From assembly GCA_964471755.1 (NCBI GenBank), contig CAYYJM010000181.1, positions 1-13,155 on the forward strand: a stretch of 13,155 nt of DNA, written 5' to 3'. Below are positions 1-6,937 of the stretch, one piece after another (the first letter of the stretch is position 1; every line of letters starts with the position of its first letter). The stretch comes from CAYYJM01 sp964471755 (GTDB lineage Bacteria > Planctomycetota > Planctomycetia > Gemmatales > Gemmataceae). Made by a program: the position numbers and the translations under genes. The notes beneath the pieces were generated by a model. That model was not told where the DNA came from and searched no databases. It saw only the letters and a program-made list of their open reading frames with translations.

Positions 1-100
1 TCGGTGCGCTTACTCCGCTCGGCCTGCGGCCTCGCTGCGTGCGCGGCTCTGACGGCAGCGTGGTAGTAATAGGGTTCCGGCGGCCGGTCGAACAGCCTCG
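1..100. other. left edge, no supported gene
   Basis: This stretch lies downstream of the large minus-strand gene that ends at 101. It is GC-rich and contains GGCC-type short repeats around 20-30 and an imperfect GTTC/GAAC-flanked hairpin around 74-93. There is no T-tract on the minus strand that would make it a convincing intrinsic terminator. No reading frame here could be supported. Confidence 0.4.
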
Positions 101-3100
101 TCACTCCTGAACGATCTCGATGCCGCAGAGAACCGCGGGATGCTCACGATCCTTCGGCGTGAATCTCACGTCCAGTTTGTCGGCGATCGTGATCCCGGTG
201 AACCGTTTCTCGACCAGCTTCCACGGCGCACCGGCCTCGGCACGGACATCGAGCGCCGGCAGGACCGTCTTGCCGTTGAGGGCCACGGCGAAGAGACGCT
301 CGCCCGGTTTGGCCTCGTCCGGTTCGACGAAGAAGAGCCGAACGGTGCAACGGCGACCGGGCGTCTTCGCCGGCCCGAGTGTCACGCGCAGTGTCTTCAG
401 GCCGACAGCTCCCGCCGCACCGATCCAGGCCGGCTCGCCCGTGATCTGCGTCGAGTGTCGGCGGAAGTACGTCGGCGTCGGCGTGATCGTCACCTCCGGT
501 TTCGGGCCGGGACTGCCGGACGAGGGATACTCCAGCCACAGGGTGCCGTTCTCGGCCTTGCGATTACCCGGAGCCCCCAGGAGCAGGCCGAGCCGGCGGA
601 TGGTGCCCTTGATCGTGCTGGAACCGCCCTGATACGTCCACAGGTCGGCGTCCGGCATCGGCACCAGAGCGACACTGCACTGGTTCTGATAGCTGCACGT
701 ACACGTCCGCGTGTAGTCCGGCACGACGAGGAGGCCGCCGGCGGCGAGCAGGTTGTTCGTGCAGCCGGAACGGAAGCCGCCCAGGTTGCCGGTGCCACTC
801 TCCTGGCACAGATCGTAGAAGCCGGCCGCTCCGGAGCGGAAGGTGATCAGGTTTTCCGAGGCGATCGGCGTGTTGCAGCCATACTGCCGCGCCCACGTCC
901 AGTCCACGCTCTCGCCGGTCAGCGGATCGGCCTTCTGGATGGTCTTGCCGGTCAGCAGAGAGCAGGCCTTGCCGGAGGAGTTGGCACCGAAGAGAATTTC
1001 GTCGCCGTGGAGCAGACACGGGCCGCCGTACTCCGGCTGGAACCACAGCACCTCGCCGGACTGACCGCGATAGGCCCGCATCCCCTTCGATTCGTCGCGC
1101 AGACTGTCCCGCGCGACCCGGCCGGCCTCGATCAGAACGTCGCGCTCCTCGGAGTAGCTCAGGATGGTGCCGAAGACCTTCTCGGTCGTGTTCCACATCT
1201 TGCGGCCCGTCGCCAGGTCGAAGGCGACGAGTCGAACCGTCTCGGGCTGATTCTTGGGAATCTTGAGGAAGCCGAGCAACGTGGGCGATGGCCGATCGAT
1301 GGCGTAGAGCCGACCGCCACCCAGGCAGATGCCGTTGTGCCGCCAGCCGTCGCTGGTCGCCGTCGCCGACCAGAGGAACTTTCCCGTCTGGCGGTGGAAG
1401 ACGAACAGGATCTTGCTCGACGACGGAGCCGCCGGCTTGGTCCGCGAACCACCCGGGTTGTCGGGCCGGGTGCCGCCGATGAGGTAATCGCCGGCGACGT
1501 TGACGTACGACCAGAGCGGGTTCTTCTCGAGGCCCGGTAGTGCCGGAATGGTGAAGCGGCCGATCTCCCGGCCCGTCTCCGGATCGAGACGCAAACAGTT
1601 CTTGCCGTGGGCGACGTAGATGCCATCGGAGAGCGAGACGAAGTTGCCGCCGCTGGCGTTGGCTCCGGGTTGGTGGGAGGTGTTGTCGTAGAGCTTGCCG
1701 AGGCCGGGCAGCTTCGTCTCCCAGAGGAAGCGGCCCGTGTAGATGTCCATCGCGCGGAGCAGGTTCATGCCCTCGATGATGGCCCGGCCATCGATGACCT
1801 GCGGCGACGGCCCATGACCGTGACGCGGCAGAATGCCTTCATGGCTGGGGCCGCCGAACCAGAGCAGGCCCAGCGGAGCCTTGACGATCCGATCGCGTGA
1901 CAGTCGGGTGCCAGCGGCGTCGCCGTTCTCGTGGGTCCAGTTGCCGGCTCCGGGCAGCGGTCCCTTGCGGACCAGGAGCGTTCCCAGCGGCGTCTCGCTG
2001 ACCGGCAGCGTGGGATGAGCCTGCCGCAGCGGCTCGACCTGACCGACCGGCGCGACGAGGGTGCCACCGTGAGGCCGGAGGCAAGGAAAGACGGCGGAGG
2101 CATCGTCGGCATTCTCGACGACGACGAGGTTGGCGAAGTACGGTGGCAGGTCGAGGCTCTTCGCCGTTCCGTGCAGGATCGTCAGCCGATCGCCGAAGAG
2201 GGCGGCGGTACGGGCCTGCTCCCGGATCGCCTCGACCTGTTTGGCGTCCGCGACCGTCAGCACGACACGGAGGGAACTTTGGCGAACGAGTTCGCCGGCC
2301 AGAGCGGTCTGCGATTCGCCACAGAGCAGGGCGTAGCCGGCTCGCTGGCCGGTCGTCTCCAGCAACTTGCCGGCATGTCCCGCCGCTTCCCGGTCGTCAA
2401 ACCGCGACGTGGAGACGGGTTGAAGCGGCTCCGCGGTCCCCTGCTCTTCCGTGCAGGCGAAGGCTTGCAGGCGGCCCTTTTCGCCGACCACGAAGAGGTT
2501 TCGCTCGTCGGTCACCAGAGCGCGCGGCACCTCCTTCAGCCGTTCCTGCCAGATGGGCGTGCCGCGATCCTGCTTCAGCGGCAAGGCCAGGGCGATGACC
2601 CGATCCGGCAGGGCGACGAACAGTTGCTCGCCCTGTCGGCGGAGAGCCAGCGGCGCGGGCGTCAGCGGAATCGTGACCCGGCGGCGCGGCTTCCAGGTGT
2701 AGTTGACGACCACCTTGCCCTTGCGATCCTTGCCCTGTTCACGGAGCAGCGGGACGTTCAGGTCGTACTCGGTCAGGATACCCTTGCTCCAGGCGAAGAG
2801 ACGATTGCCATCGACGAGGTATGGATCGCCGAGGCGCGAGAGAAGGGTTCCCGAGTCGGCGGCGAAGGCCGAGTCGCCGCAGAAGTAGACGTTGTCGGTG
2901 GCCTGCACCTCGGAGTTGCCCGTCTTGCCGTAGTCGGCCAGGCGGAAGTGAACGAACTCGCCGGTGTGTCGGTTGTAGGCAGCCGGCACCGAGCGTCCGC
3001 CGGGAAGCAGGAGCAGATCGCCCGCGACGACGAGCTGGCCCTGCGGCGCGACACCGGCGAAGGCCTCGGCATTGTGCGGCTGCTTCATGTAGCGAGCCCC

Positions 3101-3718
3101 TTCGCCGTCGCAGGTCCACTGGATGGCTCCGGTCTCGGCATCGACGGCGTGCAGGAAGATCCCCATGAAGGGCCAGATGCCTGCGGCGAAGTAGACCGTC
3201 GGCCGTGCGGTCGCGGTGGCCGGGACCACGACCGGGCCGCCGCGAGCCGGCCAGGCCGAGATGAGACGTTCGTTGCCGAGAATCTTGCGTTCGGAGGGAC
3301 CGCCGCGAACCTTCCAGCGAAGGGCTCCGCTGGCGGCCTCCAGGGCGTACAGATAGCCGTCGTCCGAGGCGGCGTAGACAAGGTCGCCCCAGCCAGTCAG
3401 CGGCAGACGTACCGGGCCGGCCGTGGTGAAGCGCCAGAGTTCCTCGCCGGTGTCGGGGTTGCGTGCCACCACGCTGTCCGTTCGCGTGCAGCCGTGGAAG
3501 AGCCGGCCCTGGCGCAGGAGCGGTTCCGGGACGCGGTCGAACGGCATCCGTGTCTGGTCCGGCCAGGCCGGCGCTGGCGTGGGCAGATCGACGGTCCAGA
3601 TCCGTTGCCGATTCCCTTCGGCCGGCAGAGCGAGCGAGGCCGCCGGTCGCGGCAGCATCGACAGAATCACCGGTGGCACGAGCAGCAGCCCGAGTAGGGC
3701 CAGGGTAGGTACGCGCAT
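101..3718 (-). CDS. secreted PQQ-like double beta-propeller protein with Rossmann insert and malectin-like C-terminus
   Basis: A 1205-residue protein, probably exported and acting in the periplasm or at the cell surface; substrate unknown. Residues 1-27 form a signal peptide (Arg2, a Leu-rich core, then AAS). Residues about 35-425 carry PQQ/BamB-type blade motifs such as NPDTGEELWRF (87-97) and AASGALRW (128-135). Residues about 445-585 look like a degenerate class I methyltransferase Rossmann fold: a CGES turn at 466-469 replaces the usual Gly-rich loop, and LRPHGGTLVAPVG (547-559) resembles the late strand. A second propeller spans about 590-1060 (DIYTGRFLWE 658-667, DPETGREIGRF 712-722), with a Cys cluster at 986, 1006, 1008 and 1014 in a DYTRTCTCSYQNQ motif. 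Residues about 1085-1205 are malectin/CBM57-like (VRLFFVEP 1126-1133, LNGKTVL 1147-1153, CGIEI 1198-1202). The start ATG has only a weak ribosome site but gives a good signal peptide. The architecture call is by eye; the family is known to me from Planctomycetes, but its function is not. Confidence 0.85.
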   Translation of the reverse strand: MRVPTLALLGLLLVPPVILSMLPRPAASLALPAEGNRQRIWTVDLPTPAPAWPDQTRMPFDRVPEPLLRQGRLFHGCTRTDSVVARNPDTGEELWRFTTAGPVRLPLTGWGDLVYAASDDGYLYALEAASGALRWKVRGGPSERKILGNERLISAWPARGGPVVVPATATARPTVYFAAGIWPFMGIFLHAVDAETGAIQWTCDGEGARYMKQPHNAEAFAGVAPQGQLVVAGDLLLLPGGRSVPAAYNRHTGEFVHFRLADYGKTGNSEVQATDNVYFCGDSAFAADSGTLLSRLGDPYLVDGNRLFAWSKGILTEYDLNVPLLREQGKDRKGKVVVNYTWKPRRRVTIPLTPAPLALRRQGEQLFVALPDRVIALALPLKQDRGTPIWQERLKEVPRALVTDERNLFVVGEKGRLQAFACTEEQGTAEPLQPVSTSRFDDREAAGHAGKLLETTGQRAGYALLCGESQTALAGELVRQSSLRVVLTVADAKQVEAIREQARTAALFGDRLTILHGTAKSLDLPPYFANLVVVENADDASAVFPCLRPHGGTLVAPVGQVEPLRQAHPTLPVSETPLGTLLVRKGPLPGAGNWTHENGDAAGTRLSRDRIVKAPLGLLWFGGPSHEGILPRHGHGPSPQVIDGRAIIEGMNLLRAMDIYTGRFLWETKLPGLGKLYDNTSHQPGANASGGNFVSLSDGIYVAHGKNCLRLDPETGREIGRFTIPALPGLEKNPLWSYVNVAGDYLIGGTRPDNPGGSRTKPAAPSSSKILFVFHRQTGKFLWSATATSDGWRHNGICLGGGRLYAIDRPSPTLLGFLKIPKNQPETVRLVAFDLATGRKMWNTTEKVFGTILSYSEERDVLIEAGRVARDSLRDESKGMRAYRGQSGEVLWFQPEYGGPCLLHGDEILFGANSSGKACSLLTGKTIQKADPLTGESVDWTWARQYGCNTPIASENLITFRSGAAGFYDLCQESGTGNLGGFRSGCTNNLLAAGGLLVVPDYTRTCTCSYQNQCSVALVPMPDADLWTYQGGSSTIKGTIRRLGLLLGAPGNRKAENGTLWLEYPSSGSPGPKPEVTITPTPTYFRRHSTQITGEPAWIGAAGAVGLKTLRVTLGPAKTPGRRCTVRLFFVEPDEAKPGERLFAVALNGKTVLPALDVRAEAGAPWKLVEKRFTGITIADKLDVRFTPKDREHPAVLCGIEIVQE

Positions 3719-3765
3719 CGGATGGCAAACCTGGCAGGGTAGGGAGGGAGCGAGTCTTACCTATC

Positions 3766-3794
3766 ACTCTACAAGCGCGGCAAAGGAGAACAAA
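3766..3794 (-). promoter_or_regulatory. candidate sigma-70-type promoter for the large propeller gene
   Basis: Read on the minus strand, TTTGTT (3794-3789) is followed after 17 bases by TAGAGT (3771-3766). This would place the transcript start about 40 bases before the ATG at 3718. The -10 is identical to the one proposed for the divergent PEP-CTERM gene. The -35 is weak, so this is a tentative call. Confidence 0.35.
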
Positions 3795-3919
3795 GAGAAA
3801 CCTTCGCGAAAAGAAGCCGGACTCGTGCGAGTTAGCCGGTCCGGGCAAGGAAGGCGGACCAGGCAAGGAGCGTCTGGCGTTACTACCTGGCGGACAAGGA
3901 GTTGAGGCCGTTCCTCAGG

Positions 3920-3948
3920 TTGACACCGAACGACAGGGGCAGTAGAGT
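3920..3948 (+). promoter_or_regulatory. candidate sigma-70-type promoter for the PEP-CTERM gene
   Basis: A perfect TTGACA (3920-3925) is followed by a 17-base spacer and TAGAGT (3943-3948). Spacing and strand are right for the gene starting at 4009, giving an untranslated leader of about 55 bases. This is the best-matching promoter in the window. Confidence 0.6.
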
Positions 3949-4008
3949 GCTGGGCGTGCGGGCCAACGATCGTTCGTGACGGTCCCAGAATGGAAAGGAA
4001 GCCTGAAC

Positions 4009-4632
4009 ATGAGGATTCGCTGGAGTGCGCTCGTACTGCTGCTGCTACTCAGCACAACCAGCAGCGCACGAGCTGAATATCTGGACTGGTCGTATTCGTG
4101 GTCGATGGTGCCGCCATCGATCACGTCGATCAACGGCCTGTCCGGTGTGGTCGGCGCGACGGGATTCGGCGTCGGCACGACCGATCCGATGACGGTGGCC
4201 ACGTTGAGTACCTTCTCGACGGGCAGTGACACCATCCCCGACGACGTGAACATTGCGGCCTCGCCGTACACGTTGTCAATCACCCTGCAGGACAACAACC
4301 TGGCTCTGGGCCCCCAGACGCTCTCGTTTGGCGGCTCGATGTCCGGAACGGTTTCGCCGACCACGGTGAACGTTCACAACACCTTCGACAAGACCATGGA
4401 TTCGATCACGATCGGCGATTACCTGTACACGGTAACGTTGACCGCGTTCAATAGTCCGGGTGTCGGAACGACCGGGTCCATCATGGCCCAGGTTTCCGTG
4501 CAGAAGGTGGACGATACGCCGGTGTCTCAGACGCCGGAACCGTCGTCGCTGGTTCTGGCCGCGCTGATGGTTCCAGGCCTGCTCTGGTACCGGGGCCGGC
4601 GTCCGAAAACCTCCCCGACCCTGGCCGTATGA
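4009..4632 (+). CDS. PEP-CTERM sorting domain protein
   Basis: A 207-residue exported protein predicted to be handled by an exosortase-type sorting system and displayed on, or released from, the cell surface. Residues 1-22 form a signal peptide (MRIRW, a run of Leu, then a likely cut after ARA). The middle part is Thr/Ser/Gly-rich, has no Cys, and resembles the beta-sandwich ectodomains usual for such proteins. The C-terminus has the classic tripartite signal: PEP at 176-178, a hydrophobic stretch at about 181-194, and a basic RGRR tail at 195-198. The ATG at 4009 was chosen because AAGGAAG lies just upstream and the signal peptide then begins cleanly; an in-frame GTG at 3976 would add 11 residues. 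The ectodomain is not recognised. No exosortase gene is in the window. Confidence 0.85.
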   Translation: MRIRWSALVLLLLLSTTSSARAEYLDWSYSWSMVPPSITSINGLSGVVGATGFGVGTTDPMTVATLSTFSTGSDTIPDDVNIAASPYTLSITLQDNNLALGPQTLSFGGSMSGTVSPTTVNVHNTFDKTMDSITIGDYLYTVTLTAFNSPGVGTTGSIMAQVSVQKVDDTPVSQTPEPSSLVLAALMVPGLLWYRGRRPKTSPTLAV

Positions 4633-4678
4633 AGTGAACCGCCGTACGGCCCGCTGCGCTGGCGCTTCCCCCGGATCG

Positions 4679-4728
4679 GGAAGACGACCGTGTGCAAACC
4701 CAGGCGAGCCGACGAACGTTCGTCTTCC
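4679..4728. repeat. inverted repeat, possible terminator or processing hairpin
   Basis: GGAAGACGA (4679-4687) is perfectly complementary to TCGTCTTCC (4720-4728), with 32 bases between. It lies about 50 bases after the PEP-CTERM stop codon and could end or stabilise that transcript. No T-tract follows, so it does not look like a classical intrinsic terminator. Confidence 0.35.
4711..4724. repeat. 14-bp perfect palindrome
   Basis: GACGAACGTTCGTC reads the same on both strands. Its size and symmetry fit a dimeric regulator's operator, but it lies about 160 bases before the next candidate promoter and overlaps the right arm of the larger inverted repeat, so a structural role in RNA is equally possible. 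Confidence 0.4.
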
Positions 4729-4883
4729 GTATCTTCCCGCACTGTGATGGAGATCCAGTAACCTCCAGGCGCGGGGAGCGATCGCTTCGGGAACCTCAGT
4801 CGGTCGCGACCCACGTACCAGCAGGTCGTCGCCCGGCCTTCCCCTTCCGATTGCTCCCCGTTCAGCCTTTTCGCTTTGGCCGG

Positions 4884-4911
4884 TTGCAGACCCGGCCCGG
4901 TCCCTTAGAAT
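4884..4911 (+). promoter_or_regulatory. candidate promoter for the four-helix membrane protein
   Basis: TTGCAG (4884-4889), a 16-base spacer and TAGAAT (4906-4911) give a reasonable sigma-70-type match. Transcription would begin near 4918, which favours a start codon further in at 4975 or 4981 over the GTG at 4924. Confidence 0.45.
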
Positions 4912-4980
4912 GGCTCGTACCTGGTGACGAGGGCGCAACGGACGCTGGCTCACCCTGTTCCGTGCCGAGGGCCTGTGACC

Positions 4981-5664
4981 GTGACTCAGGTCGGTTTGCT
5001 GTTACCCCTGTCTCTGTACCTGCTCCTTCTGGGACAGATCAATCGTCGGCGTACCCCGCTGGTCGTGACTGGCGTCTGGGACGGTATCATGCTGATCATC
5101 GGCGTGTCCGGCTTCTTTCTCTTTGGAGGGCGGTTGATCCTCGAGCAGGTCACCGACCGCCTCCGACTGGGCTGGCTGGCCAATTCCGACACCACGACCC
5201 TGGGTCCTGGCCAGGTCGGCCTCATCCTGGCGCTGATCTACGTCCTGCTCGTCCTCTGTGCGGTGGCGTATTACTTCGCTCGTCAGCGGCAGATGACCAG
5301 TATCTACGCCGTGGATCTCGAGCAGGTCGAGGACGGTCTGCAATCGGCGTGCGAACAACTTTCTCTGCATCCGCTGCGCTCAGGCCGGCTGATCTTCTTT
5401 CGCCGACCGGATCAGACCGGGCCGGACGATCCGGCGACCGTGCTGGAGGTCGAACCGTTCGTGGCGATGCGCCACGTCACGCTGCGCTGGGACCCAGCTG
5501 ATGCCGAGGTGCGCGAGTCGATCGAGGCGAAGCTGACCGAGTACCTGGCCGGGACGACCGCAGAGCCGGGCGATGTCTGCGTCTGGTTCTACATCGCGGG
5601 CTTGTTCCTCTTCGCGCTGGCCTCGGTTTCTCTCGGCATGGGTCTGGCGGCTCTCTGGTCCTGA
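4981..5664 (+). CDS. hypothetical four-helix membrane protein
   Basis: About 227 residues; family not recognised. Four hydrophobic segments are visible, at about residues 3-18, 33-50, 77-100 and 201-225. Between the third and fourth lies a soluble stretch of roughly 100 residues (101-200) with charged and aromatic residues, including DLEQVEDGLQ (112-121) and RLIFFRRPD (136-144). This suggests an inner-membrane protein with one substantial soluble domain. The start is uncertain: GTG 4981 has GAGGG nine bases upstream, GTG 4975 is closer to it, and GTG 4924 has no ribosome site. The gene ends 9 bases before the convergent DUF3293 gene. I infer no function. Confidence 0.75.
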   Translation: MTQVGLLLPLSLYLLLLGQINRRRTPLVVTGVWDGIMLIIGVSGFFLFGGRLILEQVTDRLRLGWLANSDTTTLGPGQVGLILALIYVLLVLCAVAYYFARQRQMTSIYAVDLEQVEDGLQSACEQLSLHPLRSGRLIFFRRPDQTGPDDPATVLEVEPFVAMRHVTLRWDPADAEVRESIEAKLTEYLAGTTAEPGDVCVWFYIAGLFLFALASVSLGMGLAALWS

Positions 5665-5673
5665 GGCCAGGAA

Positions 5674-6117
5674 CTACCCGGCAGTCCACATCAGCCGGGC
5701 CGGTTCGCCGAGCGATCCGACCACGACGGCCGCCTGCCGATACGTTCGGCCCAGATCGACCGCCTCACTTTCGGTGATGCCGAGAATCAGCACGCTCGCC
5801 TCGGCGGCCCATCCTTCTCCCTGCCCCTGACCGGCGAACGCGAGCCAGCCGCGGCGCAGTATCTCCGATTCCAGGTCCCGCTGCCAGAACGCGTTCTGTT
5901 CCGCCGGCGTGATCTGCGAGAAGGGATTCCACGCCGTGACGAAGGCCCACGTCCGCTGACCATGCCATGTCAGCAGACGATCCAGCGATCGAGAGCGAAC
6001 CCCGATGCGCAGGACGATGCCGCCGTCAAATTGTCTTCGGCGATCCGGGAGCGTCAGCGACCGGAGTTCGGAAACATGGTAGTCCGTCGCCCGGTAGGCC
6101 GCTTCCAGCGGGTTCAT
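5674..6117 (-). CDS. DUF3293 domain-containing protein
   Basis: A 147-residue soluble protein without signal peptide or membrane segments. The signature TAWNPFS at 61-67, the Trp103 and Glu106 region, and the RTYRQAAVV segment at 124-132 match my memory of DUF3293, a small bacterial family of unknown function. Length is typical, so it appears complete. GGGAGAG lies a few bases before the ATG. It is the last gene of the minus-strand run, 31 bases after the exporter-family gene, so it may be the end of that transcript. It faces the membrane protein gene with almost no gap. Confidence 0.8.
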   Translation of the reverse strand: MNPLEAAYRATDYHVSELRSLTLPDRRRQFDGGIVLRIGVRSRSLDRLLTWHGQRTWAFVTAWNPFSQITPAEQNAFWQRDLESEILRRGWLAFAGQGQGEGWAAEASVLILGITESEAVDLGRTYRQAAVVVGSLGEPARLMWTAG

Positions 6118-6148
6118 GGCGGACTCTCCCGGCTCGCCGAAGACAGCA

Positions 6149-6934
6149 TCACTTCCTCTTGAGACGCTGGAACAGGTACGTCACGATCCCGATCAGCAGG
6201 AGCTGCAAGGCGATCATCGCTGCCGTCACCCACGGATTACTGAGATCCACGCGGGTCCGGGCGAACTCCGCCAGGAAGTAGATGACCGCAGACGCGCTCA
6301 CGCTGCCGATCGCCACGGCAGCAAAGGCGATGGCACGAGTCAGACCAAGAACCCGGCCGAAGATCGACGCGACCATGGTGCCGGTCCCGGCTACCGGCAG
6401 GAAGACGAACACGGTCACGCTGAGGAAGGCCGCCTTGCTCAGCCAGGGGTTGGCCTGCATCATCTGTCGGCTCTCGGCCACGATTCGTTTCAGCCAGGGG
6501 CCGAGACGCGGCACGTCGAAGATGAGATCGAGATGGAAGCAGATCAGCAGGGACGGCAGCAGATCCATGAGGATGGCCAGGAAGAAGAGTTGCTCGGTGC
6601 TGAAGAACCCGGCCTGCTCTGCCACCGCTCCGCCGAAGATGACGAATCGCCCAACGAGGAAGGTGACGGCGGCCGTCGCGATGAGACGGCCGACGGTCGC
6701 CGACCCGGCCGACAGCCCCACCACGATCAGGATCGCCAGCACGAACACGAATGGTCCCAGGAGGGTCGCCCACCACCACACGGGATACCGCCGACGGAAG
6801 GCCGCGTCGGACAGAAAATCATCATTCGCGTCCGCGTTGGGGGTCGCTGAGTTCATGGTCTCAACTTCCATCAAGATCGTCGCCCGCTCCTTCACTCCCT
6901 TGCTGGTGCCCGGGAAAAGGAACTCCCTCGTCAT
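6149..6934 (-). CDS. small multidrug export-family membrane protein
   Basis: A polytopic inner-membrane protein of 261 residues from the ATG at 6934. Hydrophobic segments are visible at about 53-73, 82-104, 115-137, 167-187, 196-224 and 234-255. The stretch FLPVAGTGTMVASIFGRVLGL (178-198 region) matches the Pro/Gly-rich re-entrant motif of the small multi-drug export protein family (Pfam Sm_multidrug_ex). The transported substrate is unknown; the family name does not prove drug export. The first ATG lies 3 bases after the hydrolase stop codon, suggesting translational coupling, but ATGs at 6871 and 6856 are possible and would give a shorter hydrophilic N-terminus before RRRYPVWWW (47-55). No clear ribosome site separates these options. 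Confidence 0.75.
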   Translation of the reverse strand: MTREFLFPGTSKGVKERATILMEVETMNSATPNADANDDFLSDAAFRRRYPVWWWATLLGPFVFVLAILIVVGLSAGSATVGRLIATAAVTFLVGRFVIFGGAVAEQAGFFSTEQLFFLAILMDLLPSLLICFHLDLIFDVPRLGPWLKRIVAESRQMMQANPWLSKAAFLSVTVFVFLPVAGTGTMVASIFGRVLGLTRAIAFAAVAIGSVSASAVIYFLAEFARTRVDLSNPWVTAAMIALQLLLIGIVTYLFQRLKRK

Positions 6935-6937
6935 CGC

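Larger units (their letters stand above)
3719..4008. other. divergent intergenic region
   Basis: This 290-base spacer separates two divergently transcribed exported proteins. It is visibly less GC-rich near 3781-3815 and holds one candidate promoter for each direction. Between 3841 and 3905 the unit GGCAAGGA or GGCGGACAAGGAG recurs three times with degeneration. A short inverted repeat ACTCG-tg-CGAGT lies at 3821-3832. No gene is supported. Confidence 0.5.
4633..4980. other. intergenic spacer with palindromes
   Basis: About 350 bases without a supported gene lie between the PEP-CTERM gene and the membrane protein gene. The region holds a 10-bp palindrome GCCGTACGGC (4641-4650), a longer inverted repeat (4679-4728) enclosing a 14-bp palindrome, another 10-bp palindrome GGTCGCGACC (4802-4811), and a candidate promoter near its right end. 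Reading frames crossing it are poor in codon pattern and lack ribosome sites. Confidence 0.5.

Noticed and set aside
1..100. Possible interspersed repeat at the left edge (CTCGGCCTGCGGCCTCGC-like)
   Set aside because: Only one copy is in the window and it is truncated by the edge; it cannot be supported without genome comparison.
1931..3697. A 588-residue plus-strand open frame opposite the large propeller gene, and a similar 466-residue one at 140-1540
   Set aside because: Composition is low-complexity and Arg/Gly/Asp-rich, no motifs are seen, and the minus-strand gene explains the region fully.
3841..3905. Threefold degenerate GGCAAGGA-type repeat
   Set aside because: Copies differ in length and sequence and spacing is irregular; too weak to call a repeat array or regulator site.
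4692..5501. A 269-residue plus-strand frame overlapping the four-helix membrane protein
   Set aside because: It is Arg/Pro-rich without motifs, while the overlapping frame has clear membrane segments and a ribosome site.
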